A stretch of 64,000 nt of DNA from positions 1-64,000 of the forward strand of contig JAXIVH010000124.1 of assembly GCA_036785325.1 (NCBI GenBank), given 5' to 3'. Positions 48,973 through 59,973 of this stretch are shown one piece after another (positions within the stretch are counted from its first letter, which is position 1; each line of letters begins with the position of its first letter). The notes under the pieces are model-generated. The model worked only from the letters and a program-made list of their open reading frames with translations, did not search any database and was not told the DNA's origin. A program made the position numbers and the translations under genes. The stretch comes from Urophycis tenuis (taxonomy: Eukaryota; Chordata; Actinopteri; Gadiformes; Phycidae).

Positions 48973-51900
48973 ACAGAGACACACACACCGAGACAGACAG
49001 AGACAGCAGAGACAGAGACACACACACACACACAGACCGACACAGACACAAACACAGACAGAGACAGAGACAGAGACACACACACACACACACACACACT
49101 ACCTGCAGCAAACAACTTGCTCGATCTTCACAGGGAGGTACTTGGAGAGAATGTCTGATGTTCTCCTTATCAGGCACCTGTTGTGAAAAGAGTATTGTTG
49201 TTAACAGATGTATTTGCTGTATAACAAATTAAAAAAAAAAAAGGGATACATATGTCACATATGTAGGTCGACAGCAATAGTTTCTCCCTGTTTATTGGAA
49301 CAAAACATGAATAGTGGCAGGAAGTGGAAGTAGATGAGCACATGAGATTCCAGGTGAACCGATATGGATCAGACAAAACCAACATCGTGTTTCTGCTTTT
49401 TAAACGTGACAAGCACTCCTTATGTGTGTTTAATCTCAAGACTACAGTAACAGCAGTATTGTTTAATAGAAGGCTGTGTTTCCAGTCAGGCCAACAATGT
49501 ATTTGGGTTGCATGACAAAAAGGATTTTTGTTCTTTCTGAAGAACCAAGATAGTCACCACACAAAAATTGCACAATTTCAGCAAAATTGCTAAATAAAGT
49601 CATTGTGAATGGTTGCTAAAATGAGCTTTGTGATTTCATCACCCATTTTAAGCTCACCTGTTGACTACGCTGATCAACTCTTTGAGTTTCTCCTCTCCAG
49701 CTTGTCTGTCTTTATCACTGGCATCAGCATCTCTACCCTTCAAAATGGGAAGCTCAAATCGCTTCTTAAACTCTTGGGCTGTACCTGTATGAGGGAAGGG
49801 CAGGGTGAAGAAAAAAAAAATACAATTTGGATTGACAGAGTTCAGGAAAAATGTCAAATCCTCCAGCATGCATTTCAATCAAGCACACATTGCCACTTAC
49901 CAAGGATGCCAGCATTGACAAAATGCACCAGACTGAAGTATTCAAGCAGGTCGTTCTGGATGGGGGTGCCCGAGATAAGCACTCTACGCTGGGAGCTGAT
50001 AGCGTTTAGAGCCTGGTACGTCTGGTTGTCAGAGTTCTTAAGCCGATGACCCTGCAGTTTGCAGAATTGCACAGACAGCAAACATCATCCCCCGAACAAT
50101 GCAACCATTGGAGCCGGCGCTGCAGGTATTTGTAGCAGGCAGAGAACAAGTTACCTCATCGCAAATGACCAGTCCAACCTTCCCCTTGTGAAGGACCTCG
50201 GCGTGAAGGCGGAAGGTCTCGTATGAGATGATGAGTATTGGTGTCGGCACTCTCAGGCCATGCTGGGACATGAAGCTTACTGGAAACCACAAACATCACG
50301 CCGGTGCAAGGAGAGAAACATCACAATGCTTGTGAGCACAAAGCTATACTTTAGGCTTTAAAAATCATAAAACTATAAATCACATCAGAGGCACCGCATC
50401 CATGTCAACATTAAATATATGCTAAATATGGACCTTTTCACAGACTGCCATGATTGATCCAATAGGTACATATATTTGGCATGGCATGACACAGAAAAAA
50501 TGCCTACCTAGCTTTCGGTCAATTTCGTCCTTTGAACCTCCATCAATGGCAACTGGCGTGACTCGCCCCCCCAGCCACTTGCCCACCTCGTTGTACCAGT
50601 TGCGGACCAGGCTGGAAGGGGAGACCACAATGGCCTTGTCTATCTCCGGCTTGGAATCAGGGCTCTGGCGTAGCAGCGTCCACAGGAGGGCGATGCACTG
50701 CAGCGTCTTGCCCAGCCCCATCTCATCAGCCATTATGCAGCCGTAGGAGTCTGGAATACGCCTTCCCGTCACGCAGTCCCACATAAACCTCACTCCCTGA
50801 ACACAGTTTAGACCACACTTTAGCAGTGGAAATACTTTGCATTGCACTGGAAAGTTTCAGATTCATCTCAAATTATTTGAAGAGCAAATGCCACCTTAGA
50901 TGTATTGTTAAATATGAATATACATTTTTCCAATTTGCAATTTGCAGTAAGCACCATAGGAATATGTTACTGTATTGTTTTTACAGAGTAAAAAAACCAA
51001 AAACCAAATAACTCTGTCCCTGCACATTCAACATTAAATCTGTCTGAGTGGCTTTACTTCTCTCTGGTGAGGTCTGAGTACATTTCCCAAGATTGGATCC
51101 ACAACTACATGCACTGGCATTTTCTCCCTGGAGGATGAAATCACAATTAACATAAATATGTTTTATATTTCATTAAGAGTCCTAGAATCCCATGCCCTAC
51201 AGTCAGCTGTGTATTTCACTCACTTGTCTGCTTTAAGCATGTCCTGAGTATTCAGTGTCGGGGGCTCATACAGAACCAATGCCCCCTCTGCAAATGGGTC
51301 ATGAAGTGCACGTCTAACTCCTGCACGCTTCAAACCTAGTGCCCTGATTCCCAGCGAACCTACAGACAAATAGCAACATAAATCAGCCATTCATTGATTG
51401 AATATGGAACATAAAATCAGAGCTTAAGGATATTTACCTGTGTAATTTTGAATGGGGATCTTAAATGGTTTGGAAAGGATACTTCGGATGAAAGCTTCCT
51501 AAACGAATATTATAAAAGTTATTTAAGTTGTTGGATGATCAAAGGTCAGCCATCGCTAGGATAAGATGTGACAAAGAGAGACCAATCCTCACATGCTGGT
51601 TGCTGTCTACACACAGAGGTCGGTTGGTCAGCTGCGTCAGAGGCTTTCTGAAAGGGGAGACATAACTCTCTCTGGAATTGCGATCCTCTTTCGTTCGTTT
51701 GTCCTGCGGAAAACGAAAACATGATTAAAAATAAAAATACAACACGTATATTTCTTCGCCGATATACTGATATTTTTATGCCAGTCCTACCTGAGAAGGG
51801 CTCCACTCATCCTCATCGGAAGAATCGTCCGCTTGTTTCCGTTTTGCCACCTGGCTTGGAGCACGACTCCTTCTCTGGGAGCAGAACATTATCATCGAAA

Positions 51901-51981
51901 GTTAAAAATGTATCGTCGTCTTCATCAACGTGTCCAGTTGCATGTAAATAGTGTAAATAGTGCCACCTGCTTGCTTACCAT
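45360..51981 (-). CDS. rad54l: RAD54-like DNA repair translocase
   Basis: This is a SWI2/SNF2-family ATPase that partners RAD51 in homologous recombination in the nucleus. Eighteen coding exons, 5' to 3': 51981-51979, 51874-51791, 51703-51593, 51498-51438, 51359-51224, 51127-51058, 50796-50508, 50279-50155, 50051-49901, 49784-49658, 49177-49103, 48598-48468, 47729-47619, 47370-47247, 47135-47057, 46639-46460, 46072-45909 and 45561-45360. They total 740 aa (human 747), phase-consistent throughout. Motifs: N-terminal MRRSRAPSQVAKRK; Walker A MADEMGLGKT; Walker B DEGH, split by an intron; SGTPIQNDLLEYFSLV; LSSKAGGCGLNLIGAN; QAMARVWRDGQKK; and the cysteine-rich C-terminal CRRCVNGRQ region. The first coding exon contributes only the ATG. 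The gene lies tail to tail with lrrc41. All key ATPase residues are present, so it appears functional. Confidence 0.97.
45803..45860. repeat. Fragment of a fish retroelement tail in the last rad54l intron
   Basis: A GATAAGATAAAACTTTATCG stretch, then a CCCCCATGGGGG palindrome and AAATTCCCG, resembles the terminal sequence of common fish non-LTR elements. Only the terminus is present. Confidence 0.5.
48632..49100. repeat. Composite (AC)n/(ACAGAG)n microsatellite filling rad54l intron 11
   Basis: About 470 bp of AC dinucleotide mixed with AGAC and ACCGACAC variants. The intron is 504 bp (48599-49102), so only about 35 bp near the acceptor and the donor itself are not repeat. All long Cys/Val frames here are spurious. 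Confidence 0.97.
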
Positions 51982-53070
51982 TTTGGTTTCGTCTTTCAGT
52001 AAGTCAACGAGGACGAAGACAACACTGCATTTGTTAGCATCTCTATATAACTACTGTCTATATACCCGGTAACAGACAGACATGTCGGCGCTTGTTTGCT
52101 AGGACTTATACTAATGTCCGTATTCAATTGAATGCCAATGTTTCTATTTAACTAAATAACTATTGGAACTACCATAACTATCCACAGCAACCTAGAAACG
52201 CCAAAGACAATTCACAAATCGCGCGCAGTGTTTACACAACTCTACGGAAAGCTTTGAGGAACAAAAGGGATGTGTTTTTTTTCGTTCTTAGTTATGAGTT
52301 ATACAATTATTTTTAATGTATTTATTGATATAGAATATGGACTTAAGTGCAAATTTATAGTTAGACTATAGACTGATTTGTATAGTAAAGAGAATACTTA
52401 AGTGGCAGAGTTTCTTCATTATACAACTCATAATAATGAGAATTACTTCCCATAATGTCTCTCAAAATGTGAGATTTTAAATACTAGAGGAAAATACATA
52501 CATTTCCCACATATATTTCAGTTCATACATTGATATCATACCGTACAATATATCTACAAATATATACCTTTAATAATACCTTACATAAAAGGACAATAAG
52601 ATAACAACATTAAGAAAATAAAAGGAATGTGATTATGGAGACATTCATTAATACACACAACAATATGTTGCTATCCCTTATGCCATCGTCCAAGGTAAAC
52701 ACATGTAGAAGGCCCGCTCAGATAAGACCAAGTACACAACACATGAGTGATATAACCACCATTAGGTGCAACACCATAGCAGACATCAGGCTACGCCATC
52801 ATAAATCTACGGAGTCATTCCTACGGAGTCATTCCTCAGGTGGCACCATTCACCCATTACCTAGCCTAGCCAACAGCGGTATGCGCCACACCATTGGGGT
52901 TATCAAGTGGGCACCTTCCTTCACCGGTGTTTCGTTAAGTTAGGCCCACAACACCTCAAGAAGGCTTAACTGTGTATTCCAGCGTCCTGGAAACACATCC
53001 CTCTATACCACCACCTCACAATTCCCTCTAAACCTCAGCGCCTGCCATCACCGTAGCTTAACATTGTCCT

Positions 53071-53109
53071 TACCTGGAACCCCAAGCTTGGTCGTTGGGG
53101 TTCCCGGTA
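53071..53109. repeat. Strong hairpin at the end of the 52.6-53.1 kb block
   Basis: TACCTGGAACCCCAA pairs with TTGGGGTTCCCGGTA across a 9-base loop with a single mismatch. Confidence 0.8.
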
Positions 53110-53895
53110 AATAATCTGAGGATAATCAGAATCATGGTTTGGGATTGGTCTACTTATGGAGGGAAACTAAACCAAAGAGCAAACACATCCTAATTAGCTA
53201 AATCTGCTTTATTGAGAAAGTTTGATTTGAGTTATGAATAAATACATTATTTTAACAAATAAATACTTGGAATAAAACATTGTACTTGATCATCACATGT
53301 GCCTTTGGCAGCTGGTTTGTTTGGAATTGGAACAATTGTACAAAAGTTAAGGAGATATATGCATTCATAACTGTGATACCTTACTCCATCATGTCACTGA
53401 ATGGATTAAACCGTAACAATCACATGACACCAATGTTTACCTTTTCTTCTGAAGTCAAACCTTGAAATTAATGTTCCTCTAATGCTTTAGTGAAAGCAGT
53501 TCGAGTCTGTAGGTTTTGGATAATTGTATTGATTATTGTAAATGTTATGTGTAAAAAAGAAAGATATTTGCACTACCAATAAAAAAAATATATGTTTTAT
53601 TTTTGCCGTGCTTTTAGCAGAGATCCCTCAGATGTTGTTATTTGATATAGGACAGCTTACTGCTTTTTGAGGTTGAACAAACTCTATTTAAAAAAAAAAA
53701 CATTCAGTGCACTGAAAACATAACAAAATACAACTTCAAATGAAATTAAATTACAAAAAAGAACAGCAAGAGTAGAATACATACATAGATAAGGAAAAAA
53801 GATTTACAATGATGAATTTATGCCTTTACTGGATGATAGAAAATGAATCATAGAATAAAGTGTAGTCGGTCGGGTCAGTGTGTGTATATATATAT

Positions 53896-54102
53896 ATTAT
53901 GGCATGCCGTTCAGGAAATTAATCTTTGAATATATTGAATGAAACTTTGAATATAGGGAGTGAACCTTGAATATATGGAATGAAACTTGAATGGAGTGAA
54001 CCTTTGACTATATTGAATTCCATATATTCAAGGTTCACTCCATATATTCAAAGTTTCATTCAATATATTCAAAGATTCATTTCCTGAACGGCATGCCATA
54101 AT
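53896..54102. mobile_element. 207-bp foldback (MITE-like) element
   Basis: Two arms of about 86 bp (53896-53981 and 54017-54102) are close reverse complements, starting ATTATGGCATGCCGTTCAGG. Inside each arm, GAATATA-type motifs recur, so the arms also contain internal short repeats. The flanks are TA-rich, so a TA duplication cannot be recognised. Superfamily not assigned. Confidence 0.8.
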
Positions 54103-54811
54103 ATATAATATATATTTCCACTTTCTACTATGTCAAATTCATGTATCATATGGGCAATAAACAGTTCAAAGTTGTTACTGCCATAACAAGTAGAGCATCA
54201 AATAGTGTGAACAGCTTTTAGTTTTAAGAAGACCTTGGTATTAATGAAAACATTCTGTTCTCTTCTGTCTGGCTCCACTTAATAGCATTTGGTCTCCAGA
54301 ACTGAAGTTGAATCCCATTACATCACGAAAGTATATTTTTGAGGTTTGAGAAAAAGCTTTTACTTGTCATTTGTATACTTTGTGGCTTCTTTCATGAGTA
54401 CAATGGCCAACAGAAAATTTTGCTCTTGACCAACTAGTCAACACTGACAACAACCTCTCAAGCATGTGTTAAAACAAAGCACTACTTTGCTTTAGTCATA
54501 ACAGTCAGAGCCATCCAGTTTCTCCTCCAGGCGCTGAGGACATTAAACTCCTCACAGGTCAAGACAGTTTTTTTTTCACCTACTGGGAAAAATGCTTTGC
54601 TTTCTCACATTTATGGTTTATGGTCCTGGCAACTGCACACTGGGCATCCACCCCAGGTTGAAACACGAGATCCCCCCCAACATTGTCCTTCAGCCTGGAC
54701 GGGTGCTGCCGGTCTTGGGTCGGCGTGTCTGCCGCTGCTTCTGTTTGCGGGGCAGGGGGGGCGGGTGGTGCGAGCTGACCGCTGTGCTGTATTCAGACGT
54801 CCTTCCGTGAA

Positions 54812-54829
54812 CCCCCCCCCCCCCCCCCC
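54812..54829 (-). repeat. G18 homopolymer directly after the artn stop codon
   Basis: The plus strand has 18 consecutive C residues immediately before the TCA that encodes the artn stop, so the mRNA 3' UTR opens with 18 G residues. Confidence 0.9.
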
Positions 54830-57800
54830 TCAGCCCACACAGCTGCAGTTGGCCGCCGAGAGCCTGCGGATGGTCTGCCAGGCGGCCCGCGCGTCCATGA
54901 AAGACACGGTCTCGTAGCGGCTGGGCCGGCAGCAGGGGTGGGCGCTGACCTTCCTGTGGGGCACGCTGCCCTGGTCCATCATGGCCTTCAGCGCCAGGTC
55001 GTAGTTCCCGCGCGCGGCCATGCAGGCGCCCACGCAGTACCTGAACAGCACGATCTCGTCCGAGTCGAAGCCCAGGCCCAGGTCCCGCACGCGCACCTGC
55101 TTCTTCTCCAGGCGGCAGTCCCGGTACACGGCCTGCTTCTTGCGGTTGGATTTCCGCCGGGGAGCGCTCGGCGAGGTGGCCTCGGGAAACGGGGACCGTC
55201 GCCACCGGCTGCCGTCGTCCCGCCCGTCAAGCAGAGGGCGGTCATCTGTGGGCGGCGTTGAGAGACAAACACACACACACGTACATCACACATGTGTTAT
55301 ACAGTCAATTATGTGTCTACATATATACTGTATATAGATATATATAGTCTTGTCTATTGATTATCTGAGAATGTCAGATTTCTCACATGCTGTTTGTGTT
55401 TCTTTCATGCCGTTCTTCTGGTCTTCCACACAAATTACTCTAAATCAAAATGAAGGGCTAATGGTCAGTGGTCAATGTTGATGTCTATGTAGAATTACAC
55501 TCACATTAAACTAAACTCATTATAATAAAATACTAAATATAATGTAAGTTAGCATAGCATTTTATATGATGTTACATGTTACATGATGTTACATGTTCCA
55601 CTTTGCACACTCCACTTTGTCACTTTAGAGTGTCTTTAGAGTGTCTGTTTGTCTGTTTGTTTGTTGATTGTCCATTTTGTTCATTTTTCACAGCAGGTCT
55701 GAGAGGACTGCAATTTCATCTGTGCTTTATGCCTGCCATGTAGCACACTTGACAATAAAGTTACTTGAACTAAATGATGTTTTTACATCTGTCTGTCTCA
55801 GTGTCTGTGAGGGATATTTCCAATGGCTGAGTGCAGGTTTGCACCTGATTTGTTGGGGAGTGTGGTTATGGGCCAAATAGGAAGTGATTCACTTTTCATG
55901 CCAAGCAGCCAAAAAGGGTGTGGGCATGTTATATCACAAAAAAATGTTGCATAACTTCCCATAACTTCCCACACCAAAACAGTATCCTGAAAGCTTTTTC
56001 AATGATTCATGATGATTGTTTGTTGACCTCCCCCAGTCCCGGTCACTTCCTGTTTCCTTGAACATCTCTAACATGGGCCATGTGGGGTGTCATCAGACTC
56101 AGCTCAGAGCAGCCAATGAGGCTAGATTGATTACAAATCTCAATTCACTGTGAATGTATTGTGGCAGCTCTGGTTTGTATATATGCCATTTGAGGTAAGG
56201 CAGAGTTCATGTGATTAAAGTAAAAGTAGAAAAGAGGAAACACTATTGTTTTTTTATCTACTTTCACAAGCTTGCTAAAATAAATAAAAGATACTCTGCT
56301 ATCTACTGAAGTTTTTTTTTTCTCTCCAACTGGCGCTACACTGCAGCTAACCGCTAGGCAGGTTGACCCACAGCACTAAACAGATGCCTGTCAGTTCATG
56401 CCTCATTGTTGTGTGTTGCGTGAACACGTGAACGTGTTTAGGAGCGGGGAATGGGTCGGGGTGCGGTGGGGGCACACATAGGGGGTGGGCATAACTGCAC
56501 AAAAATGTTCCCCAGGCTAAGAGCAGGCGGCCTTTTCAGTTGAACCTACACAGGTACGCATCCATCCATGTTGAAACACGCCATTCACGTTTTTACATTA
56601 ATTCTTATAATTAGAAGAACCACTCCAAAATATTCAGGGATCCAACATTTGTTCTTACGTCAAGGCTGCAACACGATTTTGCATGAAACACAAGCGCCTT
56701 TATCTTTGGGGCATTTTCCTCCGATAGGTTAAGTCACTATGTCTCGGCTTTTGTGCGAGGCGTGGATGTGGTGCGAATCTGAAACCCATATTGTGTGTGT
56801 GCATATCAAGAGGAGATCTCTCGTAAACTGCCCATACACGTAAACAGGCTGAGTGTGTTTTGCCTTTCGTGTAAATAGATGAATTCTTTGGATTCTAGAT
56901 CCACTTAGATATAAAGAAAACTGATATCATCCACACAGGCCCCATGGCCTATGTATAGTAAGATGCATGCTATAAACCATGAGCATTACATGTTATATAA
57001 CATATTGTCACAATCTATTAGGGAAATTGTTTTTTTCTTTCTTCAGATCATTTAACTTTAAAGATATAACAGAATAAGAGTTTCAACATTTGTAAATATA
57101 TCTACCCAAATGTTTTAGGATTTGGTACTTCCTTTTAATCCTTTGTACTTAATTTGTATTCAAAAGGTTGATATCCCCTTCACTTCTATTTAAATATAAA
57201 TATGGTTGTTGTAATTTAATCTGATCCTTTTGTATGCAAACAAACATTGGACTACACTGTTCACATATTTTCCCACGTGTAGTGTCTTTGTGGACATGCT
57301 TTCTACTCTGCACAATGTCCTGTGTTACATTAATTATCACTAGTACTATCACTATCACTAGCTCAGTGATATAATCTACCATTAACCAACAGGCCATGGT
57401 TGCAAAGTACAACATCAAATGTTAATGCCATGCCCCTAGCTGTCAAGTCGACAGGGCAATGATGAATGACAGCAATCAACACGTTGGACCGGTTATTTTT
57501 ACCTTGTCATACGTGGGGGGCCATTCTATGTTGACCAAGGCTATACATGTGTTGTGCATTGTGACAACAGGTCCCAGGCATACTTGCTGAGGTTATATTA
57601 GTCATGGGGGTGTGACTATTTAATGATCACTACCAGTTGAAATGTGTCCATAGAACCAGCAACGTGCAAAGTTATTATGATAAAATTGAAGAATGTACTG
57701 AATGTCACCATCTGAAAACATAATTTAAAAAAAAAAACTATGTTTCAAAGTTATGTTACATGGTATGATACAATGAATAACAACGTCACAAAAATGACAG

Positions 57801-58502
57801 TTAAGGTGTAGGATGTGTTTTCCTGCTGTTCTACATGTGTATTGCATGTGCAGAAATTAAGCAGTCTTCAGTGGAGCCTTTGCACAGGACCACATTGACC
57901 AGTGGTTCTCAACTGGTCTAGCCACAGGACCCACAGGTGTCATTAGTCAGTGATGACCCCAAAAAATGATGTGTGCTCCAATATCGCAGTAATCATCAGT
58001 GCCTTCATGTACTGTTCCAAACATTGAGCGAACAAAAAACTGCAATCATTTAGTCTCAACCTAACTCACATAAGCCATTGAAACATCATATATTTCAAGG
58101 GCTTCTTTTCAAAGATTATGGTTTGGCACATGCTCTGGGACCCACTAAAAATGGCCACTCGTTGAGAATAACTGCCTGAGACTGCTTTGCAATATGGCCT
58201 TGTTTGCTGTCCTGAACTTTACTGCTGTCCTGTACTGTGTGTTGTCTCGTACATCTGCTGGTACCTTTGGCCACGCAGTGAAAAATGTACGTGAAATTGA
58301 ATTGAAGCAGTGCTTTACCGAGAGCCGTCCAGGGGGCATCGACGGTGCTCATGTCTCCCGTCAGCTCCTCCATCATGGCGGTGTCGCCCGCGGAGCCGCT
58401 GAGTCTTCTGTAGATGTGGAGAAGTTCTGCTGGTGTCTCCTTCTTGCCTTGCGAAAACACGTCCTCTGCTAGTGTGAGCAGAAAGGCCACCAGCCAGAGC
58501 AT
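54830..58502 (-). CDS. artn: GDNF-family ligand, most like artemin
   Basis: This is a secreted neurotrophic factor expected to act through a GFRalpha co-receptor and RET. Two coding exons, 58502-58319 and 55245-54830, join in phase (G|AT) for 199 aa (human artemin 220). The first begins with a hydrophobic signal peptide, MLWLVAFLLTLAEDVFSQG. Basic sites RWRR and RRKSNRKK precede the mature domain. That domain carries the seven-cysteine family pattern: DCRLEKK, VRVRDLGLGFDSDEIVLFRYCVGAC, PCCRPSRYETVSFMD and RLSAANCSCVG. The spacing YETVSFMD, without the extra residue of neurturin and GDNF, together with the ending RLSA.C.C.G, favours artemin. Neurturin is the main alternative. The ATG at 58502 sits four bases inside the exon. 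Upstream noncoding exons are likely; a candidate donor on this strand lies at 63837. Confidence 0.9.
55246..58318. other. artn intron between the two coding exons
   Basis: About 3.1 kb of AT-rich intron. I see no further exon, RNA gene or clear transposon. Short local repeats, such as TTACATGTT near 55570-55590, are present. Confidence 0.65.
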
Positions 58503-59695
58503 CACCTAGCAGCACCGAGGTACATCACAGTCAGTTCAACTCAGTAGTCCGACTGGAAGGTGAGTGTTGACATCCATTATTTTCCAAATGAGTGTCTAGC
58601 AGCTCCTATAGCTGTATCTTCATTTATCCAATAGAAGCAATGAACTATGAACTTGCAATGAACTATGAACTATGAACCTACGAACTACCCCAACGACATG
58701 TTCTAATAGAGCACAAAAACAAACAGATCCACAAGGTTTGTTCCTGTTTGCTTGTCACTGTGCATGTTTAGGGAATTAGAGACTGATGAGCGCAGTTTGA
58801 AGATAGTGGCTGTGTTATCGGCAGATCATTCTGAATTGTGAGTACAGAACAACATTTCAATAGTAAGTGTACTAAGGGATGTTTTTTTAGCTGATGGGAA
58901 CGCAGCCTCAGAATATACTTCTGAATCAAGATGAAATGCTCAGTTCCCCGTTGGAAGAATGTATGTATAATGAGCCAAATGTAGAACTGAACACAAATTT
59001 CACTTTTTACCCCATTGAGCAGGTCCATTGCAACCAGTGGGTTGATGCAATTCAAAATCCACAGTTTGATTAAAAATGCACCACCGTGGTCATGACCAGG
59101 ACAACAATCAGTTAAAAATATTCAGTATTGGAGAAAGCTACCTTGCCAGGGCAGTTTAGTATGCACTTATTTGGCTGGACAAAGTGAACATACAGCTGGG
59201 AGCTGTTAAACACTGGAATATACCAGATGTAAATTGATCAGCAGCTACCCAATTTCAGGGGTCTTAACAAACTCGCCAAAACCTTTCAGGTTGTTTCAGG
59301 TAAGCTGCAATACCCGCCTTTAAAACAAAAACAATACGATGGGGCCTGGGTAGTGGCTGTGTAGAAGAGTGTGTGGAAACAGTGGTCTTCCTCAGTTTAA
59401 CTCTGCACCTTCAAGTGAAATATGAAACAATATGAAAAATTTCTGCATTAAAATATCTAAACAGGACTAGACCTGTCTTCTATATTTTATTCAGTTGTGT
59501 TCACTTACATTAACCCAACTGTTTCCAGCTATGTTTCCAACTATGTTTAACTCAGGGAAATCCTTGGTGAGGGTACGTTTCATTTGGTCGCCTGTTAAGG
59601 GCATCATGTCCCGTCTACCCCCTAACTCGGACAACAGTAACTCAGCAGAGATTTATTGATATTTCAATATTGGTCTAGCTGACTACGATGCAGTG

Positions 59696-59743
59696 TGATC
59701 TGTATACTATGATGTGCTATAGCACATCATAGTATACAGATCA
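59696..59743. repeat. 48-bp perfect palindrome without spacer
   Basis: TGATCTGTATACTATGATGT... at 59696-59719 is the exact reverse complement of 59720-59743; pairing stops on both sides. Confidence 0.95.
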
Positions 59744-59889
59744 TATGACAAGTGGCTACTGCCAGCCAAGCTGCCGTGTATGCTAACATTATAACGTTAC
59801 AACAATGTTCACACACGCTAATAAAGCTATTTTTAGTATGATTTTAACAGAGATAGAGTTAACACAGCTACGCGACAACCACGATTTTG

Positions 59890-59890
<1 letters not shown>

Positions 59891-59972
<82 letters not shown>
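59891..59972. repeat. (TA)n microsatellite
   Basis: About 40 TA units upstream of artn, inside the first unit of the 59.3-61.1 kb duplication. Confidence 0.95.

Positions 59973-59973
<1 letters not shown>

Larger units (their letters stand above)
51982..54811. other. rad54l 5' flank and spacer towards artn
   Basis: No gene was recognised. From 51982 to about 52080 is probable rad54l 5' UTR and promoter. A block at about 52620-53110 has composition unlike its AT-rich surroundings and no identity I can give. A foldback element lies at 53896-54102. The rest is AT-rich and probably includes the artn 3' UTR near 54830. Confidence 0.6.

Noticed and set aside
48464..49177. A 237-aa cysteine/valine/leucine frame on the minus strand
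   Set aside because: It is the translation of the AC/AGAC microsatellite in rad54l intron 11, joined to parts of exons 11 and 12.
52620..53110. Mitochondrial control-region insertion
   Set aside because: The C-rich plus strand suggested it, but none of the conserved control-region blocks or flanking tRNA sequences could be recognised.
53071..53120. Hairpin followed by CTGA as a Helitron 3' end
   Set aside because: Helitrons insert between A and T; the base after CTGA is G, and no matching TC 5' end was found at the left of the block.
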